A stretch of 64,000 nucleotides of DNA from Actinosynnema sp040640215 (GCF_040640215.1 NZ_JBFABG010000005.1:124001-188000), one strand, 5' to 3'; shown: positions 1-9,600, numbered from the stretch's first letter. The notes: generated by a model not told the origin, from the letters alone. Translations and numbers: made by a program.

Positions 1-87
1 GACTGGAACGCCGAGTGCGCGGGCACCACCACCTACACCGGCACCCACCAGCACCGGTCGTGGATCGACGCGCAGGTGGCGACCTGA
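1..87 (+). CDS. C-terminal end of a possibly secreted protein
   Basis: The window opens inside a reading frame that ends at TGA 85-87, leaving 28 residues. The tail has one Cys, a Thr/Tyr-rich stretch and ends HRSWIDAQVAT. A Cys followed by an aromatic/RSWI ending recalls the last strand and helix of trypsin-fold (S1) secreted proteases, but there is too little sequence to assign a family. GC-rich third positions support real coding. The 5' part lies outside the window. Confidence 0.45.
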   Translation, partial: DWNAECAGTTTYTGTHQHRSWIDAQVAT

Positions 88-312
88 TCGCCCTGTTCTC
101 CGGTGCCGTGCGGTTCCCCTCCCGCACGGCACCCTTCGGGCGGGAGGCGGCGACCCGGCGACCAGGGAACCGGCCGGCGGCGAACTTACCCGCCATCGTC
201 CACCGCACCGCCGGTCGGAGTTCGTGGCGGTGCGGGTGCCGCCGACCAAGGTCGCCTGACCGCGATCCGGTAGCGCGCGATCCGGACGGCTGGACCGGGC
301 AGAGTGGTCGGC

Positions 313-792
313 ATGAGCGACGATCACGACATCATCGCCCGGCTGGAACGGGTCGAGGCCGAGTTGGCGTTGCGCAGGCTGGTGTCCGAGTACTGCGTGG
401 CCGCCGACCACCGCGACCTGGAGCTGTGGCGCGCGGTGTGGACGCCGGACGCGGTGTGGGCGACCGGCTCCGCACCAGAGCGCGTCTTCAGCGGCACGGA
501 CGCCATCTGCGCGGCGGTCCGGTGGCAGTGGCGGGCGTACCCGGTCATGCAGCACGGCACGGTCAACCACGTGGTCGACCTCGACGGCGCGGCGGAAGGC
601 ACCGCGACCGGCCGCAGCGACGTGATCGTGCACGTCCGACTGGCCGACGGCACGTGGGTGACCGGCGGCGGAACGTACCTCGACCAGTACCGCCGGCACG
701 ACGGCCGGTGGCGGATCGCCCGGCGGACCGTGCACCGGCCGTTCGAGGTGGGCCCGCTGCCGAACTGGGTGCCCGAGCCGCCGGCCGACTAG
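313..792 (+). CDS. SnoaL-like / NTF2-fold protein
   Basis: This is a 159-residue soluble protein with the NTF2/SnoaL_4 pattern. It has an N-terminal helix with a polar core (RLVSEYCVAADHRDLELW), the motif W-x-PDAVW, a central region around the G-H-x-x-x-H segment, and a final strand pair ending in the R-R-D-G-R-W-R-I-x-R signature. Members are small dehydratases, cyclases, isomerases or orphan pocket proteins, so no substrate can be named. I chose ATG 313 over GTG 304 because residues from MSDDHD onward match the usual family start; no strong ribosome-binding site separates the two. It stands alone and converges on the methyltransferase at 838. Confidence 0.75.
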   Translation: MSDDHDIIARLERVEAELALRRLVSEYCVAADHRDLELWRAVWTPDAVWATGSAPERVFSGTDAICAAVRWQWRAYPVMQHGTVNHVVDLDGAAEGTATGRSDVIVHVRLADGTWVTGGGTYLDQYRRHDGRWRIARRTVHRPFEVGPLPNWVPEPPAD

Positions 793-837
793 CCCGGCGT
801 CTCACACGTCCTGGTCTCCCGCCCGGGGTTCGTCGGG

Positions 838-1686
838 TCAGGTCTTCGTGGCGGTGACCCAGCGGTTGGCGGCCAGCGCGTCGTGGGGTTCGGGGAGTGG
901 TCCGCGCCCGTACCGGCGGGTGAATTCGAACGGGGTGTGGACCCGGGTGTTCCAGCCACGGGCGGTGAGGGTGGCGGCCGAGTCGGGGCGGGGTTCGTGG
1001 TCGAACAGGGCGAGCAGGTCGATGCCGGTCTGGGCCTTGGTCGAGGCGTAGACGGGGTTGTCGCGCACCGCAGGATCTTCCCGGACCGGTTTGACCTCGT
1101 AGGCCAGCGTGCTGCCGGGTGCGGACAGGCGGTCCGCGGTGTCGATCAGTCGGCGCTCGACGTCTCCGGGCAGGTACAGCAACAGGCCCTCGGCCAGCCA
1201 GGTCGTGGGTTCGTCCGGTCGGAACGCGGGCAGCAGTCGCGCCCAGTCGTCGCGGAGGTCCGCGATCACCGCGTGGCGGGTGGCGCGGGGATGCGCGCCG
1301 AGGCTGTCCAGGACCTGTTGCTTGAAGGCCAGCACGGGGGCCCGGTCGAGTTCGAAGACGACGGAGTCCGGTGGCCGGTCCAGGCGGAACGCCCTGGTGT
1401 CCAGACCGGCACCCAGCAGCACGGCCTGGCGGTTGCCCGCGGCGAGCACGACGTCGTCCAACATCCTGGTGCGCAACCCGAAGTAGCGGGCGAGCCTGCC
1501 CCACAGGGGGTTCGCGTCGCCGTCCGGGACGTCGCGCGGGTGCACGGGCCAGTCGGCGGACGCGGGTGCGGCTCGCACGAAGTGCTCGGCGTAGTCGTCG
1601 CGGGCCAGGGAGTCCGGGCGGTGGGTCTCGATCGCGCGGGCCGCCGCGACCATCAGGGCGGTCAGCGCGACGCCGTCACCGAGCAC
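838..1686 (-). CDS. Class I SAM-dependent methyltransferase (LCM/Ppm1-like)
   Basis: This 282-residue protein matches the actinobacterial leucine-carboxyl-methyltransferase-like group (TIGR00027-type). It has an N-terminal segment VALTALMVAAARAIETHRPD, the AdoMet loop VLLGAGLDTRAFRL, the acidic motif FELDRAPVLAFK and the helix LAEGLLLYLPGD. Such enzymes methylate oxygens, often carboxylates of small metabolites. It is the last gene of a four-gene minus-strand operon. I chose GTG 1686 because GAGAGGA sits about 6 nt upstream. A start at GTG 1716 is possible but has no clear ribosome-binding site. The start overlaps the end of the upstream hydrolase gene by 25 bp, suggesting translational coupling. 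The substrate is unknown. Confidence 0.85.
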   Translation of the reverse strand: MLGDGVALTALMVAAARAIETHRPDSLARDDYAEHFVRAAPASADWPVHPRDVPDGDANPLWGRLARYFGLRTRMLDDVVLAAGNRQAVLLGAGLDTRAFRLDRPPDSVVFELDRAPVLAFKQQVLDSLGAHPRATRHAVIADLRDDWARLLPAFRPDEPTTWLAEGLLLYLPGDVERRLIDTADRLSAPGSTLAYEVKPVREDPAVRDNPVYASTKAQTGIDLLALFDHEPRPDSAATLTARGWNTRVHTPFEFTRRYGRGPLPEPHDALAANRWVTATKT

Positions 1687-2291
1687 CGTTCGTCCTCTCG
1701 TCCGAGCGGATCGCACCAGGTGTCGAGGCGGTCGTGGGTGGTGGTGCGGGCCCCGTACAGCTCGGTCATGAACCGCACGGTGTCCTCGTCACGTTGCAGC
1801 AGGCTGGTGGTGCAGTCGACCAACAGCGTGATGTGCCAGCCCTTCTGGAAGGCGGTGCGGGCGGTCGAGTCCACGCACACGTCCGCGTACACCCCGGCGA
1901 ACACCAGGTGCCCGATGCCGCGTTCCAGCAGGTGTTGCTCGAAACCGGCGGCGAGGAACGCGTCGAAGCACGCGTGCTTGGTGACCACGACCTCTCCCCG
2001 CTTCGGTGCCACCTTGTGGAACTCCGCGCCCCAGGTGCCTTCGAGGCAGGTCGGTGTCCGGCCGTCACGTTCGTTGCGCCTGCGCCAGCCAGGGCCCTGG
2101 TGCTCGACGTCGCCGACGAAGCGGACGAACACCACCTCGACGCCGCGATCCCGGGCCAGTTCGACCGCGCGGGCGGCGTTGGTCGTCACCGAGTCGAGGC
2201 GTGCGGGGTCCTGGCGGTACCGGGCTGTGGCGACCGGTCCGGTGCAGAAGTCGTTCTGCACGTCCACGACGATCAACGCCGTCCGGGTCAC
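1662..2291 (-). CDS. Isochorismatase-family cysteine hydrolase
   Basis: This 209-residue protein has the cysteine-hydrolase catalytic triad. Asp lies near residue 10 in VVDVQNDF, Lys near 103 in VVTKHACFDAF, and the nucleophilic Cys near 138 in VYADVCVDSTAR. Family members hydrolyse isochorismate, nicotinamide, N-carbamoyl amides or related substrates; the sequence does not decide which. A typical length and an intact triad argue for an active enzyme. Its GTG start overlaps the stop of the dehydrogenase gene by 4 bp (GTGA), so it is translationally coupled in the 838-3908 operon. An isochorismate role would be attractive beside a dehydrogenase and a methyltransferase, but no chorismate-pathway gene is in view. 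Confidence 0.85.
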   Translation of the reverse strand: MTRTALIVVDVQNDFCTGPVATARYRQDPARLDSVTTNAARAVELARDRGVEVVFVRFVGDVEHQGPGWRRRNERDGRTPTCLEGTWGAEFHKVAPKRGEVVVTKHACFDAFLAAGFEQHLLERGIGHLVFAGVYADVCVDSTARTAFQKGWHITLLVDCTTSLLQRDEDTVRFMTELYGARTTTHDRLDTWCDPLGREDERCSVTASR

Positions 2292-3372
2292 GAACCGACC
2301 TCCAGCCTCGCCGACCGCCGGCGCGGGAGCTCGGTGAGCAGCGCGTCGACCACGGCGGTGGTCGAGTGCTCGCCCCCGAGGTCGGGCGTGCGCACGCCGC
2401 GTTCGGTCACGGCGGTGAGCGCGCGTTCGGTCGACTCGATCGCGCCCGTGCCGCCGCAGTGCCGTTCGACGATGACCGCCGCGGCCCGCACGGTGGCCGT
2501 CGGGTTGACGGTGTCGCGACCGGCCAAGTCGTCGGCGGAGCCGTGCACGGTCTGGTACTCCACCAGCCCGGCCAGGTCGGGGTGCAGGTAGACGTTCTCG
2601 GTGCAGCGGTTCTCCTGCCTGTCCGCGCCGTAGCGGTCCAGCAGGACGACGTGCATGATGTCGCCCACTCGTTGCCGGCCACGACGACCGTCCGCCTCGG
2701 CAACCCGTGCTGGATCAGGTTCCTGTTCACGGTGTCGGGTTGGCTCAGCTCGATCCGCACGCGGTGGTGTTCGGCCGCGATGTGCACCCAGTCGTCGAGG
2801 GCACCGTCGAGCAGGTGGTGCTTGTAGGCCATGACGATCCGGTCGGGACCGCCGTCCGGCCACTGCTGCCGGCCTCGTGCCAGGGCGTGGGTGATGACGG
2901 CGTCGGTGATCTCCTGGCTGAACTGCATCGTCCGGGTGAGCACCCCCGGCGTGTGCCGGTTCTCGCCGGTGTAGAAGCCCTGGGCCTCGTCCCGGACGAG
3001 CAGCAGCGCCGCGTCGGGCGACGACCCCGGTGCCGAGAGCACGTCGACCTTCACCGCCCGCAGGCGTTGCCTGACCAGGTAGAGCGACTGCGCGTTGACT
3101 GCCGTGCGGAACACCGCGGTGGTACCCCGCCGGGCCGAAGCCCGGCAGAACCGCTCGTAGTGCCCGGCGTCGTCCCCGGTGAGCCGACGCATGTCCGCGA
3201 TCCCACCGGCCTCGGCGCGTAACGAGTGGTAGGAGTGGTAGACCCGGGGCGAGCGGGTGATGGCCGGCTCGACGCCGTGCAACCGGCCGAGCCGGTCCAC
3301 CACCCGTTCGAAGACGGCCGCGAGTTCGGGACCCGTGCCCCGTCCCACGGCGAGCCCGATGTCCGCTGTCAT
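2288..3372 (-). pseudogene. Isocitrate/isopropylmalate dehydrogenase-family protein, frameshifted
   Basis: Two minus-strand frames together make one isocitrate/isopropylmalate-dehydrogenase-like protein of about 361 residues. The N-terminal frame (3372 to about 2665) begins ADIGLAVGRGTGPELAAVF and carries the region ending LLVRDEAQGFYTGENR, where the family has its R-x-N-T-E-G signature. The C-terminal frame resumes at GDIMHVVLLDRYGAD and includes TVNPTATVRAAA, matching the family's NAD-site N-P-T-A. The frames join at the three-C run 2664-2666 (minus strand GAGTGGGCGAC); one extra G would restore a continuous gene. Loss could be a true mutation, a sequencing error or, less likely, recoding. 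The ATG overlaps the EF-hand gene stop by 4 bp. Confidence 0.8.
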
Positions 3373-3908
3373 CCGGCGACGCTCGACACCAGGTGGTCGC
3401 CCGGGATGCCGGCCGCGTCCGGTCGGTAGAAGTCCTTGATGCCGTCCACCCAGTTCGACACGGAGATCCGGCCGGTCCGGTCGGGCTCCAGGGCGTCGAA
3501 GAGCGTGTCGATGTTCTGCCGCTCGAACCCGATGGCCGACATCAGCGCGGTGAACACCGGCCGCTCGATCAGGCCGTCACCGTCCGGGTCGCCCAACCGG
3601 GCCAACGACCGGGCGAAGTCGTCGATCGTGGACTCGAACCGCTCCGGGGACAGCACGCTGTCCTCGAACTCCTCCCGGTTGATGCGGCCGTTGCGGTCGT
3701 CGTCCAACTCCTCGGCCAGCGTCTTCCAATAGCGGTGGAACGCCGCGGTCAGCGCTTCCTTCGCCTTCGCGTCGGACTGCGGTGCCGCCTCGACCACCCG
3801 GCGCGCCATGACCTCGAAGTCATGCGCGTCGATCGCACCGGAGTCGTTGGCGTCGAACAACTTGAAGATGAGATCGACCCGACCCAGCGCAGCCTGCGGA
3901 TGATTCAT
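3369..3908 (-). CDS. EF-hand calcium-binding protein (calerythrin-like)
   Basis: This is a soluble protein of 179 residues with four EF-hand loops in order: DANDSGAIDAHDF, DDDRNGRINREEF, DPDGDGLIERPVF and EPDRTGRISVSNW. The first three keep good calcium-ligand spacing. The fourth begins with Glu and lacks the final Glu, so it may not bind. Four-EF-hand sarcoplasmic-type proteins such as calerythrin are known in actinomycetes as calcium buffers or sensors. I chose ATG 3908 rather than ATG 3926 because GGAGGAGAGAAGGA lies just upstream of 3908. It is the first gene of the operon 838-3908, an unusual place for an EF-hand protein, suggesting a calcium-dependent or scaffold role for the enzymes below it. 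Confidence 0.9.
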   Translation of the reverse strand: MNHPQAALGRVDLIFKLFDANDSGAIDAHDFEVMARRVVEAAPQSDAKAKEALTAAFHRYWKTLAEELDDDRNGRINREEFEDSVLSPERFESTIDDFARSLARLGDPDGDGLIERPVFTALMSAIGFERQNIDTLFDALEPDRTGRISVSNWVDGIKDFYRPDAAGIPGDHLVSSVAG

Positions 3909-4780
3909 GTTCCTTCTCTCCTCCATTGGCGACGCGACGTCGACTGAAATGTCGCCGTTGTCCCGTCGCCGTGTACGGTGCCAGACTTCCCATGATGTCG
4001 AAGGCCATGCCCGTTTGGCCGAAGGATTCGCGTGTTCACTGAAAAGTGTGAATTACCGGACGTTATGTGAAGCTATCCGCTGTACGGCTGTCGTCACCCG
4101 TTGGGGGTTGCCGTGGCAGGTCGGCGCGGCAGAGGGCACAGCGAGTCAGGAGCACCCGACCAGGAGGCGGCGGCTACAGCGGCGGCCGTGGGGCGTCGAG
4201 CCCAGGTCGGGTCGGGTCGATCGGGCGGTTGTCCGAGCGTCGAGTGGCAGGCAGGGCCGGAGTCCGGCCCACCGGCATCGGACAGTTCGACTGTCGCCGT
4301 TTCGCGCACGGCATTCTGTCATTTATTTCATCAAGCCGTCGATGCATTCTGGCACTGTTTTCGCCGACCGGGTCGGTACTTGCCCGACCGATCTCCGGTG
4401 GTTGTCGATCTTCAGGCGGTAGCTGTCATGTTCACTCCCCAGGGCGCGACGACCACCACGTACATCCCGCGCCATATCCGGGTACCGAGGAGGCAGACTC
4501 TTCCACCTCCACGCGCGCCGCTCCCGAACGTGCAACCGACCACATCGCCAGGTGAACTCCGAAGTGATCTTCCGCCCCAGTCCGGGCAGGGTGGTGACGA
4601 GCCACCATGTCGCGTGATCCTGCCCCGCCACCTTCGTTGAGAATCCGCCACATTCACCGCCACGTGCTGAATCGTCAGGTCATCGGCGAACCGACAGCGG
4701 CCCCTCTGGGCTTTTCGATAGCGCAGGCGGTGTGGATCGCCGTGTTCATGCCCGCCCAGGTGCGATCAGGGCGGCGGGGG
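3909..4780. other. Long non-coding stretch upstream of the EF-hand operon
   Basis: About 870 bp with no convincing gene. Open frames here lack GC-rich third positions and recognisable motifs. GC content drops locally, for example around 4030-4080 and 4310-4360. The left end must hold the promoter of the EF-hand operon; the right end runs into a decayed methyltransferase. The length and mixed composition suggest gene loss or an old insertion. Confidence 0.5.
4035..4052. promoter_or_regulatory. Imperfect dyad upstream of the EF-hand operon
   Basis: TTCAC (4035-4039) and GTGAA (4048-4052) form a 5-bp inverted repeat around an 8-nt spacer, inside an AT-richer patch about 130 bp upstream of the EF-hand start. 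It is a possible operator or promoter element. The arms are short and chance is not excluded. Confidence 0.25.
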
Positions 4781-5040
4781 TCAGCGGGCGACGCGCCCGC
4801 CCCTGCTGGTGACGCGGCGCAGTTCGGTCACCGCCGCGCGGGGTTGTCCGACGTGGTTGAAGACGAAGTTGCCCACCACCGCGTCGAAAGACTCGTCGGC
4901 GAACGGGAGATCGGGCAGGGCGGACACCCACACGTCGACTCCGGGCGCTGTCCGGGAGGCCGCCCCGCGACCATGCCCGGCTCGGCATCCACCGCTGTCA
5001 CCAGCGCGCCCCGGTCGGCTGCGGCGGCTAACCCGCAAAC
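4781..5040 (-). pseudogene. Decayed class I SAM methyltransferase fragment
   Basis: On the minus strand, one frame reads AAAADRGALVTAVDAEPGMV, a typical AdoMet-binding beta-strand 2. After a frame change near 4950, another frame reads GVDVWVSALPDLPFADESFD followed by AVVGNFVFNHVGQPRAAVTE and LRRVTSRGGRVA, the usual post-motif region of ubiE/UbiG-like methyltransferases. The glycine-rich motif I is missing at the N side and the frame stops right after GGRVA, where about 100 more residues are expected. The gene is therefore truncated at both ends and frameshifted. It lies upstream of, and in the same orientation as, the 838-3908 operon, so it may be a lost member or a remnant of an older cluster. 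Confidence 0.65.
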
Positions 5041-5353
5041 GTGCGGTACTCGGCTGGACGGTCGGCCCGGCTGCGCCTTTCAGTGGTGAATCCCACATCT
5101 TGTCGACCGGTATTCGGCCGAATGCCTCCATTTGTCCCACGCCGAACGTCGTAGTCGCGTCGGCGGGCGCACCATCTGCGGGAAAACGGCCCGCGTGGAC
5201 CCTTCTGATTGGAGCATGGGTGGGCGTCCGAATGGGTTTTCGCGCTGGCGCGGACGGGGAGGCCGGTGTCGGTCCGGTGGTAGTTTCGTGCGAAACTCAC
5301 CGTGCCGATCCCATTCGACGTCGAATGTTGGGGCCACGGGGAGGGGTTTCGCG
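5041..5353. other. Intergenic region upstream of the MarR gene
   Basis: About 310 bp with no supported gene. It contains the dyad at 5282-5297 described separately and must hold the promoter of the MarR gene at 5354. Open frames here have poor codon bias and no motifs. Confidence 0.5.
5282..5297. promoter_or_regulatory. Candidate MarR operator
   Basis: AGTTTCG (5282-5288) and CGAAACT (5291-5297) are perfect 7-bp inverted arms around TG. The site lies 56 bp upstream of the GTG of the MarR gene, about where its promoter should be. Size and symmetry fit the 16-20 bp palindromes that MarR dimers bind, so autoregulation is likely. Confidence 0.6.
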
Positions 5354-5839
5354 GTGGGCGACGCGGTCGATCTGGTGTTGGCGCAGTGGCGGGTGGAACG
5401 GCCGGACGTGGACACGTCCCCGGTGGCCGTCCTGGGGCGGGTGGCCCGGCTGTCGCGGCTGGTGGAGCGGGAGGTCAAGGAGTTCCTGGCGCACTTCGAC
5501 CTGGAACCGGGCGAGTTCGAGGTGCTCACCGCCCTGCGGCGCGCGGGCGGTGAACACGGGCTGACCGCGGGCGCGTTCCTCGATGACGCGCTGGTCACGG
5601 CGGGTGCGATCACCAACCGCCTCGACCGGATGGCGACCAAGGGACTGGTGCGGCGGGTGCCGGACACCGAGGACCGGCGGGTGGTGCGGGTCCGGCTGAC
5701 CGACGAGGGGCGGGCGCTGGTGGATTCGATGCTGGCCGCGCACATGGCGCGCTGCGCGACGGTGCTGGAGCCGTTGGACCCCTCGTCGCGGGAAACGCTG
5801 GCGGACGCGCTGCGGGTGCTGCTCGAACGGTTCGAGTAG
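5354..5839 (+). CDS. MarR-family transcriptional regulator
   Basis: This 161-residue protein has the MarR winged-helix layout. An N-terminal dimerisation helix is followed by EFEVLTALRRAGGEHGLTAG, a recognition helix TAGAITNRLDRMATKGLV and the wing DTEDRRVVRVRLTDEGRALV. It presumably acts as a dimeric ligand-responsive repressor. GTG 5354 is the start because GGGAGGGG (5337-5345) precedes it; the frame stays open far upstream, but that part shows no family similarity. A perfect dyad at 5282-5297 is probably its operator. The ferritin-like gene begins 103 bp downstream on the same strand and may be co-transcribed. Confidence 0.88.
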   Translation: MGDAVDLVLAQWRVERPDVDTSPVAVLGRVARLSRLVEREVKEFLAHFDLEPGEFEVLTALRRAGGEHGLTAGAFLDDALVTAGAITNRLDRMATKGLVRRVPDTEDRRVVRVRLTDEGRALVDSMLAAHMARCATVLEPLDPSSRETLADALRVLLERFE

Positions 5840-5942
5840 CGGCCACCGACCCGAACACAGAACCTCCACCTGATCTCCACAGGGCGCACGGCAACGTCCC
5901 GCCGGCTCCACCCGTCCCCACAACAGGACGAGAGGAGCGAAC

Positions 5943-6692
5943 GTGAACGCGTTCACCGAATGGGTGCGGGACTTCGAGGACCAGGAGCGCCGGCGGCGCG
6001 AGACCGGCGACCCGGATTTCGCGCGGGGAGCGGTGCTGCCGCCGGCCGTGGTGGCCGGTGTGCAGCGGTTCCAGGTCGGGGAGGCGGGCGACGGGGCGAA
6101 CCTGATCGCCAAGGCGACCCGGGCCGGTGACGGCGAGTACGCGGCGGCGGTGCGGATGTTCGTCGCCGAGGAGCGCAACCACGCCCGGATGTTGGCGCTG
6201 CTGCTGCGGTCGGCCGGTGCGGAGACCATCGACGGCCACTGGAGCGACGCGGTGTTCGTGCGGCTGCGGCGGGCCTTGGGGCTGCGGCTGGAGCTGATGG
6301 TGCTGCTGATCGCGGAGGTCGTCGCGCTCGGCTACTACCGGGCGTTGCGCGACGGGACCGCCGACCCGCTGGTGTCCGACGTCGCCGGGCGCATCCTGGC
6401 CGACGAGCGCCGCCACGTGCCGTTCCACTGCCTGCGGTTGCGCGGGGAGCTCCCCCGCCCGGTGCACGGCGTCTGGTGGGTGCTGCTGGGCGGGGCGCTG
6501 GCGGCGGTGTGCTGGGACCACGGTCCCGCGCTGCGCAGCCTCGGCGTGACCCGGCGCGGGTTCGCCGTGGAGGTGGCGGGCCTGTTCAAGGCCGCCGTCG
6601 CCGCGACCCGCGACCACCGCGACGACCTGCTGCCCCGCCGCCCCGCCAAGCCGGGCGGGACCGTCAGCGGGGCACCGCGTCGAGCGCCTTGA
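5943..6692 (+). CDS. Ferritin-like di-iron-type protein
   Basis: This 249-residue helical protein carries two carboxylate/histidine pairs typical of a ferritin-like fold: FVAEERNHARM near residues 76-86 and ILADERRHVPFH near 150-160. The spacing of about 75 residues matches a four-helix bundle binding two metals. A hydrophobic segment (VWWVLLGGALAAVC) near residue 178 suggests membrane contact or a buried helix. Proposed roles are redox or oxygen-activating chemistry; no substrate is indicated. GTG 5943 follows GAGAGGAG. The 3' end overlaps the convergent hrpA gene by 29 bp. Proximity to the MarR regulator suggests an oxidative or phenolic stress response. Confidence 0.7.
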   Translation: MNAFTEWVRDFEDQERRRRETGDPDFARGAVLPPAVVAGVQRFQVGEAGDGANLIAKATRAGDGEYAAAVRMFVAEERNHARMLALLLRSAGAETIDGHWSDAVFVRLRRALGLRLELMVLLIAEVVALGYYRALRDGTADPLVSDVAGRILADERRHVPFHCLRLRGELPRPVHGVWWVLLGGALAAVCWDHGPALRSLGVTRRGFAVEVAGLFKAAVAATRDHRDDLLPRRPAKPGGTVSGAPRRAP

Positions 6693-9600
6693 ACACCCGC
6701 TTGTCCGACACCGTGCCGCGAGTGGGGATGGTCTGGGCGAAGTAGCTCAGCCGCAGCTCCTCGATCATCCACCGCACCTCGTCCAGCTCGGGGTGCGGCT
6801 CGTCGGCGGGTAGTCGCGCCCGCAGGTCGCGGTACTCGGCGTGGACCTGGTGGACGCGGTCCATCCAGTCCCGGTCGCGGCGCACGTTCTCGGGCAGCTT
6901 CGCCACCCGCCGCGCGATCCCCTGGAGGTAGCGGTGGATGTCGGACAACCGCGCCGCGCCCGCCGCCGTGACGAACCCGTCGTGCACCAGGCCGGCGAGC
7001 TGGGCCCGGATGTCGGCCACGGAGTCCTCGTAGACCGCGCCGCGCACCCCGGCCAGGCTCAGCTCGACGTCCTGGGCGGCGTCGAGCACGTTGCGGACCT
7101 CGCGGACGACCTCGAAGACCGTCTCCCCCAGGTACTTGCGCACGTACTCGGTGAGCCGGGTGAAGCCCTTGGCGTTCCACGCGGGCCCGCCGGCCGAGGT
7201 GACCAGGTGGTCGACGGCGGCGGCGATGCAGTCGGCGAGCAGCGGGGCGACGCCGCCGTGCGGGTTGCGGGTGAGGGTGAGCTTCTCGGCGTTGCTCAGG
7301 CCGCGCTGGAGCAGCTTCACCGGCGACGGCACGGCCAGCAGCAGCAGCCGGCGGGTGCCCCGGCGCATCGCCGCCTCCTGCCGGCCGGGGGTGTCCAGGA
7401 TCTCCACCGCGACGCTGTCGCCCTGGTCGACCAGCGCCGGGTAGGCGGTGACGACGATCCCGGACTGCCGGCGCTGCACGGTCCGGGGCAGCTCGTCGAG
7501 GTCCCAGGTGGTCAACCCGGTGCGGGCGAGGTTGGCCGCCGCCGCGGCGAGGGTCTCCCGCAGCCGCCCGCGCAACTGCTGCTTGAGCGCGGCGAGGTCC
7601 TTGCCCTGCGCGAGTTCCCGGTTGTCCTCGTCCACCACCTGGAAGGTGAGCTTGAGGTGCTCGGGCACCTGGTCGAGCTGCCACTCCTCGCGCGGCACGA
7701 CCACGCCGGTCAGCGCGCGCAGCTCCCGTTCCAGCGCGGGCAGCAGCGGCTCGTCGGGGTCGATGCGCGACAGCGCGGCGGCGGCCACGTCCGGCACCGG
7801 CACGAAGTTGCGCCGCACCGGCTTGGGCAGCGACCGGATCAGCGCCACCACGAGTTCCGTGCGCAACCCCGGCACCTGCCAGGAGAGCGCGTCGTCGGGC
7901 ACGGTGGTCAGGGCGGGCAGCGGCAGCCGCACGGTCACCCCGTCCACGGCCGCGCCGGGCTCGAACCGGTAGGTCAGCGGCAGCGCCACGCCGCCCCGGG
8001 TCAGCTCGTCGGGGTAGGCGTCGGGGCTCACCTCGGCCCGGTCGTTGACCAGCATCCCCTTGTCGAAGGTGAGCAGGTCGGGTTGTGCGTGCCGGGTCTT
8101 CTTCCACCAGGTGTCGAAGTGCCGGGTGGACACCACGTCCGCGCCGACCCGCCGGTCGTAGAACTCGAACAGGGTGTCGTCGTCCACCACGATGTCGCGG
8201 CGGCGCGCCCGGTTCTCCAGCTCGGCGACCTCGTCGAGCAGCGCCCGGTTGTGGTGGAAGAACCGGTGGTGGGTGGTCCACTCCCCCTGCACCAGGGCGT
8301 GCCGGATGAACAGCTCGCGGCACAGCTCGGGGTCGATCCGCCCGTAGTCGACCTTGCGCGCCGCGACGATCGGCACGCCGTAGAGCGTCACCCTCTCCAG
8401 CGCCACCACCGCGCCGCGCTTGAGCTCCCAGTGCGGCTCGCTGTAGGTGCGCTTGACCAGGTGCCCGGCGAGGCCCTCGACCCACTCCGGTTCGATCCGG
8501 GCCACGATCCGGCCCCACAGCCGGGAGGTCTCGACCAGCTCGGCGGCCATCACCCACTGCGGCGGCTTCCGGAACAGCGCCGACCCGGGGAAGATCGCGA
8601 ACTTGGCGCTGCGCGCGCCCAGGTACTCGGTGGACTGCCGCTTGCCCGCGTCGCGCTTGACCACGTCCTTGAGCCCGACGTGGGACAGCAGCCCGGACAG
8701 CAGCGAGAGGTGCACGTTGCGCGGCTCGGCGGGCTGCTCGTTGACGTGCACGCCGAGGGTCTTCGCGACCTGCCGCAACTGGGAGTAGATGTCCTGCCAC
8801 TCCCGCACCCGCAGGTAGTTCAGGAACTCCGCCCGGCACAGCCTGCGGAACTGGTTGGACGAGAGCGCCTTCTGCTGCTCGCGCAGGTACTGCCACAGGT
8901 TGAGGTAGGCCACGAAGTCCGAGTCGGGGTCCTTGAACCGGGCGTGCTGCTCGTCGGCGGCCTGCTGCTTGTCCGACGGGCGCTCGCGCGGGTCCTGGAT
9001 GGACAGCGCGGAGGCGATCACCATCACCTCGCGGACGCACCCGTTGCGGTCGGCCTCGATCACCATCCGGGCCAGTCGCGGGTCGACCGGCAACTGGGCC
9101 AGCTTGCGGCCCAGCGGGGTGAGCTCCTGCTCGGCGGCCACGATCGCGCCCAGCTCTTCGAGCAGTTGCACGCCGTCGTTGATGTTGCGCGCCTCGGGCG
9201 GGTCGATGAACGGGAACGCGGCGATGTCGCCCAGCCCGATCGCGGTCATCTGGAGGATCACCGACGCCAGGTTGGTGCGCAGGATCTCCGGGTCGGTGAA
9301 CTCCGGCCGGGCGTCGAAGGAGTCCTCGCTGTAGAGGCGGACGCAGATGCCCGCCGACACCCGCCCGCAGCGGCCCTTGCGCTGGTTGGCCGACGCCTGC
9401 GAGATCGGCTCGATGGGCAGCCGCTGCACCTTGAGCCGGTTGCTGTAGCGGGAGATGCGCGCGGTGCCCGGGTCGACCACGTACTTGATGCCGGGCACGG
9501 TCAGCGACGTCTCCGCGACGTTGGTGGCCAGCACGACGCGGCGACCCCGGTGCGCCTGGAACACCCGGTGCTGCTCGCCGAAGGACAACCGCGCGTACAG

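Noticed and set aside
1371..2591. Long plus-strand open frame over the methyltransferase and hydrolase genes
   Set aside because: Shadow of the minus-strand genes: no motifs, Arg/Gly-rich low-complexity translation, and the opposite strand encodes clear families.
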